Shown: positions 14,001-24,616 of the stretch, in pieces
Layout: every line of letters begins with the position of its first letter
Numbering within the stretch: the first letter of the stretch is position 1
Source: Orbicella faveolata
Taxonomy: Eukaryota; Cnidaria; Anthozoa; Scleractinia; Merulinidae
DNA: 64,000 bases
Reading direction: 5' to 3'
Assembly (NCBI RefSeq): GCF_002042975.1
Contig: NW_018148831.1
Coordinates: 619,097-683,096 of the forward strand
Translations under genes and position numbers: made by a program
The notes under the pieces: model-generated
Databases searched by the model: none
The model's input: the letters and a program-made list of their open reading frames with translations, nothing else
Told to the model about the DNA's origin: nothing

Positions 14001-14771
14001 GTTTCTTTATAAGAAAAACTTTCCTGTAGATGGTCAAACCAGGAAGGGAAAATAATCCTCACAGCTGGGCAATTTGCCCAATGCCAGGCCCTTGATGACC
14101 CCACTTCTTTTATTAACTTTAAGGATGTGGTCATCATGGTAATCTCTTCTCCCCACTCACCTCTGTTTTTATTTCTATCACACAGTCGCCTTGTCACATC
14201 CAAAGGCAATTTAACCTTAATACATGCTGTAAAATATTTACCTCTCCTCAATTACCACTAAACTGGTCCTCGGGAGACAGGGATGATAAAGGATCAACAG
14301 ACTACAGGGCCACTTTAGACCAGCTCATTAACATGTGTCAACCTTTCAAGTACGACTTTTCAAGGAAAATAAACTTGTAACCTTGCAAAAGACCCAATGA
14401 CACTTGCACTCGACAAGACTTCCTTGTCTACGATGACCTTTTCTAAAATGAACAGTCAGCTTTCCCTGCAGCTTTCTTCAGTTAGATTGAAACCAATAAA
14501 TATTCCTCTTTGTCACTCCTAGACAGTGCAGTTTTCAAAGGGGTCTTATTGCAGCGCAGTAAAGGGTGACAGTTCAAAATACATATTTACCTTCTGTTTG
14601 TACCACAGTTTCATGTTGTTCCAATACCTTTGAAATAAAAAGAAAGAATATAGAAGAAATTTCAATGTATCCTACGTTACAGAAGGAAAAGAACGAAAGG
14701 TCGTACGCTTGAGAGTAGTTCCCTAGAGCCTCTTCAAGTTGTCGGCGTGCAACACTCAAATCCACCGCCAT
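5029..14771 (-). CDS. TADA1: Transcriptional adapter 1 (SAGA complex subunit), 10 exons
   Basis: TADA1 (yeast Hfi1/Ada1, STAF42) is a histone-fold subunit of the nuclear SAGA histone acetyltransferase co-activator. Exons: 14707-14771, 14591-14627, 10565-10619, 9860-9925, 9513-9613, 9019-9072, 7295-7449, 6663-6811, 6180-6336 and 5029-5199 with the TAA stop. Conserved stretches appear in family order: EALGNYSQAYWNNMKLWYKQ, ISKEEFDAQAKKC, HNDFLLAILAKCQALGSTP, LCSYDMMLP, GLDNV, AFRLKDGHFRYA, MDLRDALQ, VIPSHTVYSANIER. The product is about 336 residues; the human protein has 335. The start is the ATG opening the SELEAAKKNL-like helix, with only non-coding sequence above it. All junctions are in phase except exon 6 to 7, which is one base short with canonical sites. 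Exon 1 uses a weak GC|GTACGA donor. Intron 2 (10620-14590) is full of mobile elements. The gene is head-to-head with the membrane protein gene at 15523. Family assignment is by recalled homology and is strong. Confidence 0.93.
5287..9352. repeat. Right copy of the 4,066-bp direct duplication
   Basis: Identical partner of 1-4066 at an offset of 5286. Here the TADA1 exons continue correctly on both sides, to exon 10 at 5029-5199 and to exons 1-5 at 9513-14771. This copy is therefore the one embedded in the complete gene. Confidence 0.95.
10021..10320 (+). mobile_element. SINE, family A (head-to-tail copy)
   Basis: This is the most complete plus-orientation copy of a family seen six times here. 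The head starts with a tRNA-like ggtggcctcttggtt segment and has an RNA polymerase III B box, gggttcgagcc, at 10070-10080. The body carries gggcaagacactttactct, a cacccaggtgtataaatggg-like segment, a block beginning agcatcccatcc, and ends with cttcatgctacagaaac and a pyrimidine-rich tail. It lies in TADA1 intron 3, antisense to the gene. A deeply conserved eumetazoan SINE domain is known in cnidarian SINEs; whether this body is that domain would need an alignment. Confidence 0.75.
11150..11438. mobile_element. Fold-back element, about 290 bp
   Basis: The ends form an imperfect inverted repeat of about 32 bp: gacgaaatacgagatacaaa...ccctcaa at the left and ttgaggga...gcttgtaattcagcg at the right. 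The interior is rich in caacaa/ttgttg motifs that also pair. No coding capacity is visible. It looks like a non-autonomous DNA element (MITE) in TADA1 intron 2. Confidence 0.55.
11607..12396. mobile_element. Non-autonomous DNA transposon, about 790 bp, with long terminal inverted repeats
   Basis: The left end reads tcctgggggtgag, then a cacacaaaa-ggagggact segment and gccagagag. The right end is its reverse complement: ctctggc...agtccctacttt, cgtgtg, ctcacccccagga. The inverted repeats are about 55 bp with small differences. No transposase frame is present inside. It lies in TADA1 intron 2, just left of another inverted-repeat element. Confidence 0.65.
12501..13045. mobile_element. Non-autonomous DNA transposon, 545 bp, with terminal inverted repeats
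   Basis: The left terminus agggcctgtttaca...cggagggagggtgcc is mirrored at the right by ggcaccctccctcc...tgtaaacaggtcct. The inner sequence has many gctagccgggt-like palindromic repeats on both sides of the centre. There is no recognisable protein. The terminal motif agggcctg also begins the element at 47415. It lies in TADA1 intron 2. Confidence 0.7.
13438..13825. mobile_element. MITE-like element, about 390 bp
   Basis: The left end ttaatcataaccattacaat and the right end attgtaattgttatgattaa form a terminal inverted repeat of about 25 bp. The interior holds four spaced copies of gtccgattaca/gtccaattaca near 13690-13745. Just outside the left end, 13317-13413 carries a separate inverted pair (ggtctgtaatcatatgag and tatgatcacagactgaa). 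No coding capacity. Confidence 0.6.
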
Positions 14772-15522
14772 CTTTGTTCTCGTACTTTTGGGTGAGAGAC
14801 CGCTGAATAAAATACGCCGAGTGACGGTGACGGCGCAGTGGTGGCGGCCTTCTCCAGGAAATTTGTGGAAATAATTTTTTTTGGAGAAATGCCTTAATGA
14901 TAACGCTTTCTAACATGCTGTTTGCCTATCCTCAAAGGCGTATATTCTCCCGTAAATGGAGTACCTTTTTTCCCAGTCTCCTGGGACGGTTGGAAGGGGA
15001 TGGGTGTAGTGGGGTTGGTATGCTGGAAAAAAGGTACCCTGCGAGTAGCTGGTTTCTTCTTAAGCGAACGCTACGGTCAACTGCTCGCAGGGTTTGGGAA
15101 AGGCGGAAAACTGAAATGTTTTATCAAACCCGAAGAACGAACGACGACTCTGAAACCTGAAACGGGAAAGGTTCTTATGAATAACTTTTGCATAAAATTT
15201 GACTTTCATTTTCATTGTTTGGCTTAGGGTGTCTTTCAGTTTCCTACACCTTTATTTTCCATTTGCAAAACTCGGGAAATTCTGTTCAACTTTCAATATT
15301 CGCTTGACATGGTCACACTGGTATGCTGCGGCTAGTTACAATGGACATCTGAAGTGAAGTTGCGTGACAGTCAATCAACAAATTTGTGACGAGGTGATAT
15401 TACACTGATATTATACTGCCACTATTGACGCATTCACAAATAGCTACAAGTTTTACTTTCTCTCGCAGCAGATTTCGTTGTTGGTCGGAACCAGGAGCGT
15501 GCTTTTGTTAGACAAGACAATA
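14772..15522. promoter_or_regulatory. Shared 5' spacer between two divergent genes
   Basis: These 751 bases separate the TADA1 start codon from the start codon of the membrane protein gene, so they must hold both transcription starts, or at least the TADA1 promoter. The spacer contains a short palindrome (cccagtctcctggga) near 14975. Open frames at 14897-15227 have no recognisable family and I treat them as chance. A bidirectional promoter is an inference from arrangement only. Confidence 0.45.
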
Positions 15523-18500
15523 ATGTTTCTATACAGGTTACTTTTTTCATGTCAAATTATTTCGTTTTTAATTCCCTGTCACGTAGAGGCGAGCATCACT
15601 CCTTCTGGTAAGTAGTTAAAGTACTAGTAGCGTATTTTATGCATCCAATATACACTTTATGAGTAAGCTGTTTGCGAAGAATATTGTGTATACCTATAAA
15701 TGGCTTACTAATGTCAGCAAGCAATATTTTCTTTGCTGCAATCTGCTTCCATATGGATTGGAATTCGACTTTTGATTGCCGCCTAAAATAAACCCCCGGG
15801 CAATTCATCTTCTGTCAGTCCGACCGAAACGATAGAATATAATAAGTATCTCTATTCTCGGTCGCGAGTTAAAGAATAATAAAGAGCTTCTTATGTAATA
15901 ATTTACCAACTACTTTAAGCGAGTTCTTTTCTCAGATGTATTCACCGGTGTGTTTCATATTTGTATACGGGAAAGTCATACGGAATGTGCAGACGGATAA
16001 CGAGTTTGATATTCGAAAATGCGGAAGTCGAGTCTAGACAATTAGTTTTTGAGACGAACATACCAATATCTGTCTTCAGAGATTTTTGATATTAGAAATC
16101 AAGTCATTCCAGATTTCTCTAGTTCAAAACAATGTCAAAACAACATCGCGCCTCTTAAGCAAAAATTCAAGATTTGATGTTGATGTATGTATGTATGTAC
16201 ACATTGTGTAACGTAGTTTATAATCTATATATAGGTGCATTGCATTTAGTCGTGTCTAACGGCAACACTAACTTGTTCCTAGCACTAAAGAAAAGCTAGG
16301 ATATTGTAAAAGAAACCGCCTGTTTTCAAAATTTTAAACTTGCCTTTATAATCTCTTTTCAACTTCACTAAAATGTATATTAAATATTACAAGCTACATA
16401 GTTTGGTAGTCAGTGTTAACCACTTATCAGCACTAGCCTGAATATCAGCACTAGCCTCATCAATATTGTTTTGATTGTACTTTCATCTTTAAACCAGCAA
16501 AATATACTGTTGAATGATATTGAAAAGCTTGATATTTTTCGGTAATCTTTTCTGTCAAATTTGTAAAATTATGACCACCGAATATGTATTTCTATGGAGA
16601 CGGCAAATATTGACCCTTCCACACGCAGGCTAGCGTGACGCGGTCAACAGGTGACCTAACCAATATCCTCCTTAATCGTCACGGTTGGCTGAACCAGTAA
16701 CCTCGATATTAGGCTCTCTCTCCTTTTCCCAGTTTTCTTGCTTCTGAAACAACGAAATGAACATGCCCAGACTGCCAGCAAAAAACGTAAACTCAAACTC
16801 TGCTTGCTCCACTAAAGAAAAACATGACATAGAGGGAACTACAACCCATCCCCCGAATATTTACAGGGTAACGTTGCACGATTAAAAAAACACAACGCGT
16901 AAACACACAGAATAGATTTAATAATTAATGTTGGCTCCATCCACTCCCCCGGCCCCCCTCAAATCCTGCGGCTCTTCCTGTGACGTTTTTCTTTTGAAAC
17001 AACCTGACCTTACACTTGAGGTTGCGGGTTTAAGTCTCGCTCTGAGCACCAAGCTGAAGTTGTTTCTCGGTAGACCTTGGTTCAACTCCTCGGTCATGGT
17101 TGTAAATAGCCAACTTGTCTGCCTTCCGCTAGTTGGGATTTCTAAGCCTATTAGGTTTATATGAAATCTTTCTTTCTTTCAGTTTAAGTGGCATACCTGA
17201 GAACTAGCTAGGTGTAGCTAAGCGCATTTCCCACGATAAACAACAATAGTTGAACTTTTTTTCAGTTTACTATTGCACGCTGGCTAATAACCAACTCGTG
17301 TTGAGAGTACAGAGAATCCCGGCTCTAGGGCCCATTACCACGTTACCAAAAAAAATCAGCTGTCCAAAAGTTGAATTTTTGCTATATTGTTTTCATACTC
17401 GTTTTTCCACATTCTGTTTCGCAGCAACTCCAAGTTCAAATTTTTCGTTCAGCACCAGAGCAACAGCAAATTTCTCGAGTCCCACAATGCAGATTTCCAT
17501 GACAGCTGCCGATACAAAGACAAGTGTTAGTCAGCTGCTCGAACCTTCCTCAACAGCAATGTCCGTGCCGTCTTCATCAGGTATGACTTTTATAAATGTC
17601 ATTGCACAGCGCGGGATGAAGACAAGACCAGTGTGAGATACGCGCTTTACTCGTGCGTGATGCGCGCTCGTCTCGCCGTCAGTTCCGACAAACCCGAAAG
17701 TAAAGTTTGTTCTCCTCCTTTACAGTTTCCACATCAACATCGCCGCCGCCATCCGAAGGTGCTCAGGAAGCAGTAGTGTTGACTGTAGCTAACATGACAA
17801 CAGTTCAGGTGAGGCACTCTTGTTGATTGTTGTACAGTAGTTAAAGGATTAATTACGCGTACTCAGGCATACGTGCTTTCTTTGTCACATATCGTGAACG
17901 GTCGTTTTTTCCGCGCTGTAAAACAGCACCAGCAACCTCGCTCCTTGAATTTTTTTTTATCCCAGGGCCGAGACCAAGAGACAAATTTATTTCGCCATTT
18001 TGATACTAGGCTAGTCAGGTTTTCCCTGAGCATTTTATTCGTCAAGTGCCCTACTAGTTTGCCCGTACCACTTTATACTCCTGGGTGGAGAAAGTGCATA
18101 CTTGAGAGTGGAGGACACAGTACAAAACCAATACAACAATCCCAGACATGTCTCGAAGTCTTGATCTCATATGTATATGACGCATTAATTTTGAGTAGGG
18201 CGGTCGCCGCTCAGTCACATTCATTTTACAAATTTAAAATCCAAATAGTTCATGGCGAACTAAAAAAAAACCAGTTCATAGTGGACATGGGCTCCTGTCG
18301 TTGATTAATATTCTCTTTTCCAGTTCAATGAGAAGGAAGACGTCTTTATTAACACCGTGAAAAAAGCTGTGGACAGTTATTGCTCAGCACCAACACGAAC
18401 ATGTAGTGAAGCAAGTCGAAAGAGGTAACTTTACAATAAATCTCCAGGCTGCTGTTTTACCGCCTCTAGCCTTAACAGCAATGTAGGTAAAAGATCAAGT

Positions 18501-20158
18501 TTGTAGTCCAGCCCGGTGGCCCAACAGGCCGGCGCTTATCTCCGGTTTCTGTAGCATGAAGCCGCTAGGAGTATTTTACTTCCCCCCAGATCCCCCTGGA
18601 TTTAATGCTAGACCATCGTCGAGTTTCCCCCTACACTGATTTAATTCGCCGTTACCCCGGCGTTTGTACACCTGGGAGAAGAAAAGAAATATGAAAGTGA
18701 AATGTCCTGTCCAAGAACACAATGCATTCCGATCAACGCACTCAGGATCCCCCGGCCAGGGTTCGAACCCAGGCTACTAATCCGGAGCTCGGCGCACCGG
18801 CCGCTTTAGGTTACCACGCCTCCCATTTTGTTGCATAAAACAAACACTTCCAACAAAGTCGCACTTAAACCTAACACATGATTTTCCTAATTGTGCTTTA
18901 TTTTGCTTCACTGTAATTTCTAGACGAGCCATAACTGCTAATCAAGTCTACATAGCGGACGGATTCCCCAAACAAAGCTCCTTCAGCCCAAGCGATCTAC
19001 GTGTGGCAGTTTTCGCGTCAACAGGAGACAACAAATTCTTATCAAGGAGCACTCTCTTGAACGTCATTGTAGAGTATCAAGGAAACCTCAGTAGAGCGCT
19101 GGACAGGAGAATCACGGGCGTGGCTCGACTGAACCTTGACGTGTACACCTTTGGTCCAACTGAATCTCCTGGCACTTCTGGAAAGACAAAACTTCTTTAT
19201 ATCTTCTTTGGCGCGTTCTTTGGTGTAGTGTTTTTATTGGGGGTGTGCATTTGCGTGACTTGCTGGTAAGATTTAAGCATGTTTTATAAAAAATATACTA
19301 CTGTATACCGACAGTCCAGGTTCTTGACCTCAAGGCAGAAATACCGTTTAAAAGGAACTGGATCCCTATTTGCGATAGTGGCTGGGCATTCTACGTTCGG
19401 AGGGTTTCAATGAGGTTCCTATTAACCATTCGACGAATTAAGACGAAACAAATGTGAACGAACGAAAGTTAAATCGTAAGCTGCCAAGCGAGGTTAATGC
19501 AAAACTTTAACCGTAAACTGGCAAATGAAGGCTTTTTTTAATCTTCAAATTAATTATATTGAGGATGAAATGAAAGAAAACTTTGCTGTAAACCAACATT
19601 TTTTGCGCCGTCAGATTTTCTGGTGTGGATATATAATAAAAATTGTCTTTCCTTGAGCAGAAATATATTAAATACTACGGACGGACATGGTTGCAAAATG
19701 GTTAATCTCCATTTTCGTTACAATACACCTGATGGTCCCCCTCTGATGGTCAGGCTTCTTACCACTGACCAGTAGGAGCGACTGAACCGTGCGAGGTCAA
19801 TTTATGACCCGTCCCAGACTCTCGCGCCAGGTCAAACAGACTATACACCGCAGCCTCCTCCTTCTTTGTGCTCGTAACGCGTTCCTTCACCAGGACAAAA
19901 TATTGCGTAACGATCACAAAGAATGGACAGACTGAGGTTGTCGCGATCTGAACTGAGTTCGAATCTGGCTGGCTGTAAAGTAGATAGCGGACGCTTTGAT
20001 GAACGAGCGTGTTTACCATTAATTCTTGTGTAGGCTCAGTTTGATGTTTTGCAGAATTGATAACCGTGTTCATTTCTTTTAGGATTGGCCGCAGAAGTGA
20101 GCGAGAAAATGATGTCAGACCTCTGACTACAAGTAATTTAGAACTCGTTGACAAGTGA
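15523..20158 (+). CDS. Single-pass type I membrane protein with Ser/Thr stalk and possible SEA-like domain, 6 exons
   Basis: Exons 15523-15607, 17425-17580, 17726-17808, 18324-18424, 18924-19265 and 20083-20158 join in phase to 280 residues. Residues 1-22 form a signal peptide (MFLYRLLFSCQIISFLIPCH). Residues 29-85 are a Ser/Thr/Ala-rich stalk suited to O-glycans. Residues about 96-220 alternate predicted strands and helices in a beta-alpha-beta-beta-alpha-beta order, as in SEA domains. A hydrophobic helix spans about 232-254 (LLYIFFGAFFGVVFLLGVCI), followed by a 26-residue basic/acidic tail. N-glycosylation sequons are visible (NFS, NMT, NLS). RKRR at 140-143 is a furin-type site on the loop after two cysteines (C128, C135). 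I do not recognise a named family; the SEA assignment is inferred from pattern, and the GSVVV autocleavage motif is absent. Likely cell-surface or secretory-pathway protein. Confidence 0.8.
17000..17150 (+). repeat. Possible tRNA-related dispersed repeat
   Basis: In intron 1 of the membrane protein gene, gttgcgggtttaagtctcgc resembles an RNA polymerase III B box. It is followed by ttggttcaactcctcgg and a Cys/Gly-poor, AT-balanced tail that I recall from other coral sequences. Boundaries cannot be set from one copy. Confidence 0.3.
18505..18824 (-). mobile_element. SINE, family A (minus orientation)
   Basis: Reverse-strand copy of the family at 10021: the body (cggtttctgtagcatgaagc on the plus strand) lies left, and the B-box head (gggttcgaacccaggc-type sequence near 18758) lies right. 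It is full-length or nearly so and is diverged, with a T-rich patch in the body. It sits in intron 4 of the membrane protein gene. Confidence 0.7.
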
Positions 20159-20301
20159 TGGATCGCGCTGAACAATCTTGTGGTGTTCTACATAATGGTA
20201 AAAGTAATGTATAAAATAATTAAGGAATTGTAAGTAAGTTTATTGTAGGAAATCTATGTAATTAACTTAAGGTTTTTTGTATTCCTGTGTATACCTCTTA
20301 T

Positions 20302-20760
20302 TAACCTTGTCTTCTCGGTTCGTTCTGTAAGTAATGGACCGAGTTTTTTTCCCCTTCGATTTATGGCCCAGGCGCGAAGCGCGCGGGCCATAAATAGACG
20401 GGGAAAAATGAGGATCCGTAACTTGCGGTACGGACCGAGAAGACGAGGTTAGTAAGACATTTATTATATCTCTTATGTGTATCCGACGGGTTCGGGAACG
20501 ATTTTTATTCACGCGGAACGGGTTCAAACTTCTGACGCACGTCGAATGCAAAACGAGTCAATTTGAAATCGTTGTTAAGTCGTAACACGTTTTACTGTAA
20601 TACACAATTAAAGTAAAAGAAAGTTTTAAACTTTTACTTGCTATAAAAGTTAAGAACACTTGGCAATAAATCACGAAACATTTTGGCAACAAAATCAGCT
20701 TTAAATTTTTGCAGGCTCTACAGTAGAATTCAGCCCACTAAATTTGACCAATCACAGCGC
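20302..20760. repeat. Dispersed repeat with a 150-bp fold-back end, copy 1
   Basis: Bases 20302-20451 fold on themselves: taaccttgtcttctcggt at the left and accgagaagacgaggtta at the right, with a GC-rich inner palindrome (atggcccaggcgcg...cgcgcgggccat) at 20364-20392. The following 300 bases (acgagtcaatttgaa..., taagaacacttggc...) are closely matched at 34700-35000 in the same orientation. Confidence 0.7.
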
Positions 20761-20833
20761 GCTTAGTAAGTGGAAGATATAATAGAAAGTCAAAAACCTT
20801 GCGGCGCCATCATGGAAAAAATGTATAAATGCT

Positions 20834-20894
20834 CAACCTCGTTCCCATGACCCTTTCCCTTCCTTGGTGAAGTAAGGCCATGGGAACGAGGTTG
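20834..20894. repeat. Perfect 16-bp inverted repeat (hairpin)
   Basis: caacctcgttcccatg (20834-20849) and its exact reverse complement catgggaacgaggttg (20879-20894) flank a 29-base loop. It may be a small fold-back element. There is no sign that it is a terminator for either neighbouring gene. Confidence 0.6.
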
Positions 20895-21531
20895 ATAAAT
20901 GCTTAGTCATTGATATAAATATATACTTGCTATTCATCTGTAAATCGCATCGCCCATATCTCGAAAAGATGGTTAGAAAATACAGCATAAAATATATTCT
21001 GTAAAGTGATGGTCGAAGCCGTCCTTAAGTCTTAAGAAATAAACAAAGAAAGAAACCTTAATGAAACATTGAGAAGTGCAGGGTAGGATTATTGTAAGTA
21101 GTTTGCCATAAAGTATTCCCCTGTTGTACAACTGATGGCGTATGTTGTGTTAGTGGGGTAATGTAGCGTGTCGCTGATTGGTAGATCGCTTGCAATCTGT
21201 TTTCATAATCGACTTTCTGTTTCAATGTAACCGTTTCGTCCTCTGTCTCTGGCAACACGGCTGCGGCGTGTGTGGCATCGAAATACTAGTCAGAGCTCAT
21301 GAAATTTTAATTCTGAGGTCTTTTATTTATTACATTTTAAGTAAATGTCGGACCCCTTAGCGTGTTTGCTGTGTCATTGGTGAATGGTCGTGAACAATAT
21401 TGTTAAGTACTTTGCAGATTTTTTACAAAATAAACAATTAGAAAAGCAGACTTAGTCCCAGATTTTGCGACGGTATCACTCAAACTAGATGAAGGAAAAA
21501 TGAATAAATTTCTTGTTTGCTTGTTTGTTTT

Positions 21532-23527
21532 TTAGTTCAAATGTTTCTTCATGAAATCAATCATTCGTCCAACAGACAGCTCAGCTATGGTCTTGTTGTA
21601 GTTAGCGCTGTTTGGATTAGTAAAAGCATGGCCAGCATCATACTCGTAAAATTCGTAGTCCACGCCTCCCGCGTCCAGCAGGTCCCGCAGCTTGCCGTAC
21701 TCTGTAGGGTTAGCTGTGTTAGACACGTCTTGACTGCCAAAGTGGCACTGCACCGGTATCTTAATGGTGGACACGTTCGCTAGCGAGGGCGGCGGAATGC
21801 CATAAAACGGTGCGGCAGCAGAGACTTCCGGTACAAGAGCGGCGGCAGCTAAGGACAGCGATCCTCCCATGCAGAAACCAGTGATGCCGACCTTTTTGCA
21901 ACCTTGTTTGATAAGATACTGGGCCGCTCCTTGGATGTCCTTGATTGCATCTGAGAGTGAAGGAAGAATGAAGTGAGAATGTGCCGTAAGCTCTTGCCAA
22001 GTTCGTGGGAAAACGGTTCGGGCAAAAATTAAAAGAAACATAAACATGTCTTTGGAAGCTGCAATATAGACTTATGCAGACAGCGGATTCTTTGTAAGTG
22101 ACAAGGACTATTGCCGAAGATTATCCTTGAATGGAATGCTAAATCATCCAAGTCGGATACTTGCATACACCTGGTTTCGAGTAAGGAGCTGTGAGAATAA
22201 CGCGCTTTGCATAAGGGAATAAAACAAGGCTTCCATTGGCACGGATGCCCTTCGATCTCAGAGCTGGTCGCGCGATTACATAATGATCCCGCGTGATCAC
22301 ACGCAATCTCGCGCGTTCAAAAAATTGAGGAGCTGTGAGAATAATCTGCATAAGGAAACAAAACAAGGCCGTCATTAGCCACGTATCTACCCAAAGCTGG
22401 TCGCGCGATTACATAATCCCGCGTGTCACTCGCAATCTCGCGCGTTCAAAATTTACTTTCACCCAACCCGTAGTTCACTAGGAAACCGTGCAACATTCTT
22501 TACGCAGTTGTCAGTTCTTTAGGGGCCCGATAGCAAAATCTGCAGAAGTAAATGTAAGCATTAGAGGACTACTCAATAGATTCGATTTCTGAGTGACTGT
22601 AAACTCACCTGGATAATCCAAGTTTTGAACCAAATGAAGCGCAGCAGTGCTGTTTTTAGCGACTTTTCCTCGGTACAAATCAGGAACCATAGTCACAAAC
22701 TTTCCCTGCGTCCCTATGTCCAGCGCCTGCTGCTTTATTTGCTCGTTCATGCCCCACCATTCTTGGACAACAAGAAGGCATTTCATCGGATCACGCATAC
22801 CTCCGTTCAGTGATCCGGGGCAATCACCGAGCGGGTTAAGGGAACTGAAAGTCACTGGTTCTTTCTGCACATGAACAGAGTCAAACCTCATGTGCACGTT
22901 GATCAGAACCGTAAAGAACGTTCCAAGATCGTCTAAAAGTATCATTTTCACCGTCGCGCACTCCTCGCATGCAACCTTACAATGAGTGGCTAATAACGGA
23001 CTATGAACTGCGACTACTCTTTGCAAAAGTGAGTCAGCAATTCAAGTAACGCATGACCTCCGTTACTAAGCTATCAATGTTGGGCAGTCACGCATGGTTT
23101 CATAAATTCACTACATTATTATATTTGCATGTTATAGTCAGTATATATGTGATCGCTTCACGTAACCCTTATTCACCTTCACAGGAGCCCGATCTTCACT
23201 ATGGAGCTGGTCTGGGGAGAAAGATCTCTTGAAGAATCAGAAACACTCGGCTTTCTAATTTTTTTCGCCCTGTACCTTACTATAAAAGGAACCTGCCTAC
23301 AGGCTAATCTTTGAATCGTCGCGCAAGAGTTGTGTGACTACCAAAATAAAATGGTCATAACGTTTTGGTGATAGAAAGCCAAACTGGACTAGCTGTACCC
23401 TAGAAGTGAAGTAGTTCTCTGTGCGTGTTAAGATTGAACGAACCTGATGCACTGTCAAGCTCGCCCTGCCCGGCGGGTGATCCTTTGAGCCCAACTTCAG
23501 AGTTTGCCTCTCTTCTGCTGGACTCAT
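21532..23527 (-). CDS. Dienelactone hydrolase family protein (carboxymethylenebutenolidase-like), 3 exons
   Basis: An alpha/beta-hydrolase of 252 residues from exons 23444-23527, 22609-22864 and 21532-21950, all in phase. The family hydrolyses dienelactones and related esters; animal members are mostly cytosolic with broad ester substrates. The nucleophile Cys140 is in GFCMGGS, Asp188 in FGSQD and His221 in DAGHAF, and the family's EWWG motif follows VVQ near residue 63. The signatures VPDLYRGK and DIQGAAQYL are in normal positions. The length fits the family (about 240-250). The start is the ATG giving MSPAEERQTLKLGSKDHPPG; an alternative is the long open frame reading through intron 1 to 23026, which lacks the conserved N-terminus. 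Intron 2 carries a 144-bp tandem repeat. Its natural substrate cannot be read from sequence. Confidence 0.9.
22185..22451. repeat. 144-bp tandem repeat, nearly two units
   Basis: ggagctgtgagaataa begins at 22185 and again at 22329. Both units go on through gcataagg, aaaacaaggc, gctggtcgcgcgattacata and cgcaatctcgcgcgttcaaa. The second unit is shorter by small gaps. It lies entirely in intron 2 of the dienelactone hydrolase gene. Confidence 0.75.
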
Positions 23528-23977
23528 TCACTGATCATGGTGGATGTGCACTTTCATGGTCGAATTGATTCAAAGAAGTGAAGTTTTTTTTTTTTTTTTT
23601 TTTCTGTATTTAGACTTTTTTTATTTCATGAACAGTGAAGTGATTGTGTAATACATATACCCTGGGTACCGGAGATTTTTCCTCGCTCATGTGGCGGGAT
23701 GCTTTGGTTCGGCTGGAGGACGGCACGCGCATACAAAATCTCTGGCATCCAGCTCATAGGAAATATCACAATTAAAGAAACCCCTCTCTGCCAAATATTT
23801 CCTACGTTTCTCGAATTACGTTCGAAACGTCAACTGCCAATTTTACAATAACTGCAGAAATTCTCGTGCGCTCATTGGCTAATTTTCATTGTCAAAAAGC
23901 GGACACACATAAATTTATGATTTATACGATGCGTCAACGAGCGAGAGCGGACAATTTGACAATTTATTGTAAAAAAA

Positions 23978-24121
23978 CAAATTGGCGACAGTTTTTCATG
24001 CGTCTGTCCTGTCATTGAATGAATTTCGTCAGAACATTGTCAAAGTAGCTGTGGATCCACTCGGCTATCGCCTCGTAGTTGACAATGTTATGACAGACGC
24101 ATGAAAAACCGACGTCAATTT
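23978..24121. repeat. Fold-back segment
   Basis: tttttcatgcgtctgtc near 23993 pairs with gacagacgcatgaaaaa near 24092, and acattgtcaa/ttgacaatgt pair inside. Outer bases aaattgg...cgac / gtcg...caattt extend the stem. It has the look of a short MITE. Confidence 0.55.
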
Positions 24122-24576
24122 GTTAAGAATCCAGAGTGTGTTGTTCAATGCTGGCAGGCTTCTTTTGTGCGTGTGCAGACCCCCAGGTACAATAGCCCAT
24201 GACTCACCCAGGTACAATAGCCGTTTGTATTAACTTCTATTAATTTGTTATTAAGATACTGATTAGCAGAAATATTGAAAAGCTTATATCTTTTATGCAC
24301 AGCTTTTATTATAAAAGCAATTCTCTCAAGCTATTTAATGAGAGTGCACAATAGTGGTGTATGGAATGTAATAATTCTAAGTTAAGTCCTGATAAAACTT
24401 CAACTTCCCTTAAAAATAATATTAAAATACCGATAAATTACTGCTAAGATACTGAAGCACCGGTGAAAAGAATATCGAAAATGATCAGTACAGGCCGATT
24501 AACAGAGATATTTCTCAATATCAACATCTTGGGGAGTTAATTAAGAAAAATATTGCTGTTTTAGTGTAACGGAAGA

Positions 24577-24616
24577 TGTGAGAAGAGAAGAGAAGAGAGA
24601 GAGAAGACAAGAAAAG
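24577..24616. repeat. GA-rich simple repeat
   Basis: agaagagaagagaagagaga and similar purine-only sequence continues for about 40 bases. Confidence 0.7.

Larger units (their letters stand above)
20159..21531. other. Convergent 3' spacer between membrane protein gene and dienelactone hydrolase
   Basis: Two genes end facing each other here. The spacer holds a dispersed fold-back repeat (20302-20760), a small hairpin (20834-20894) and plain AT-rich sequence. I see no further gene. Confidence 0.6.

Noticed and set aside
14897-15227. Two overlapping open frames upstream of the membrane protein gene
   Set aside because: No conserved features; the region is a short spacer with palindromic repeat-like sequence.
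17873-18304. 143-residue open frame in an intron of the membrane protein gene
   Set aside because: No recognisable motif, and it would conflict with well-supported splice sites on both sides.
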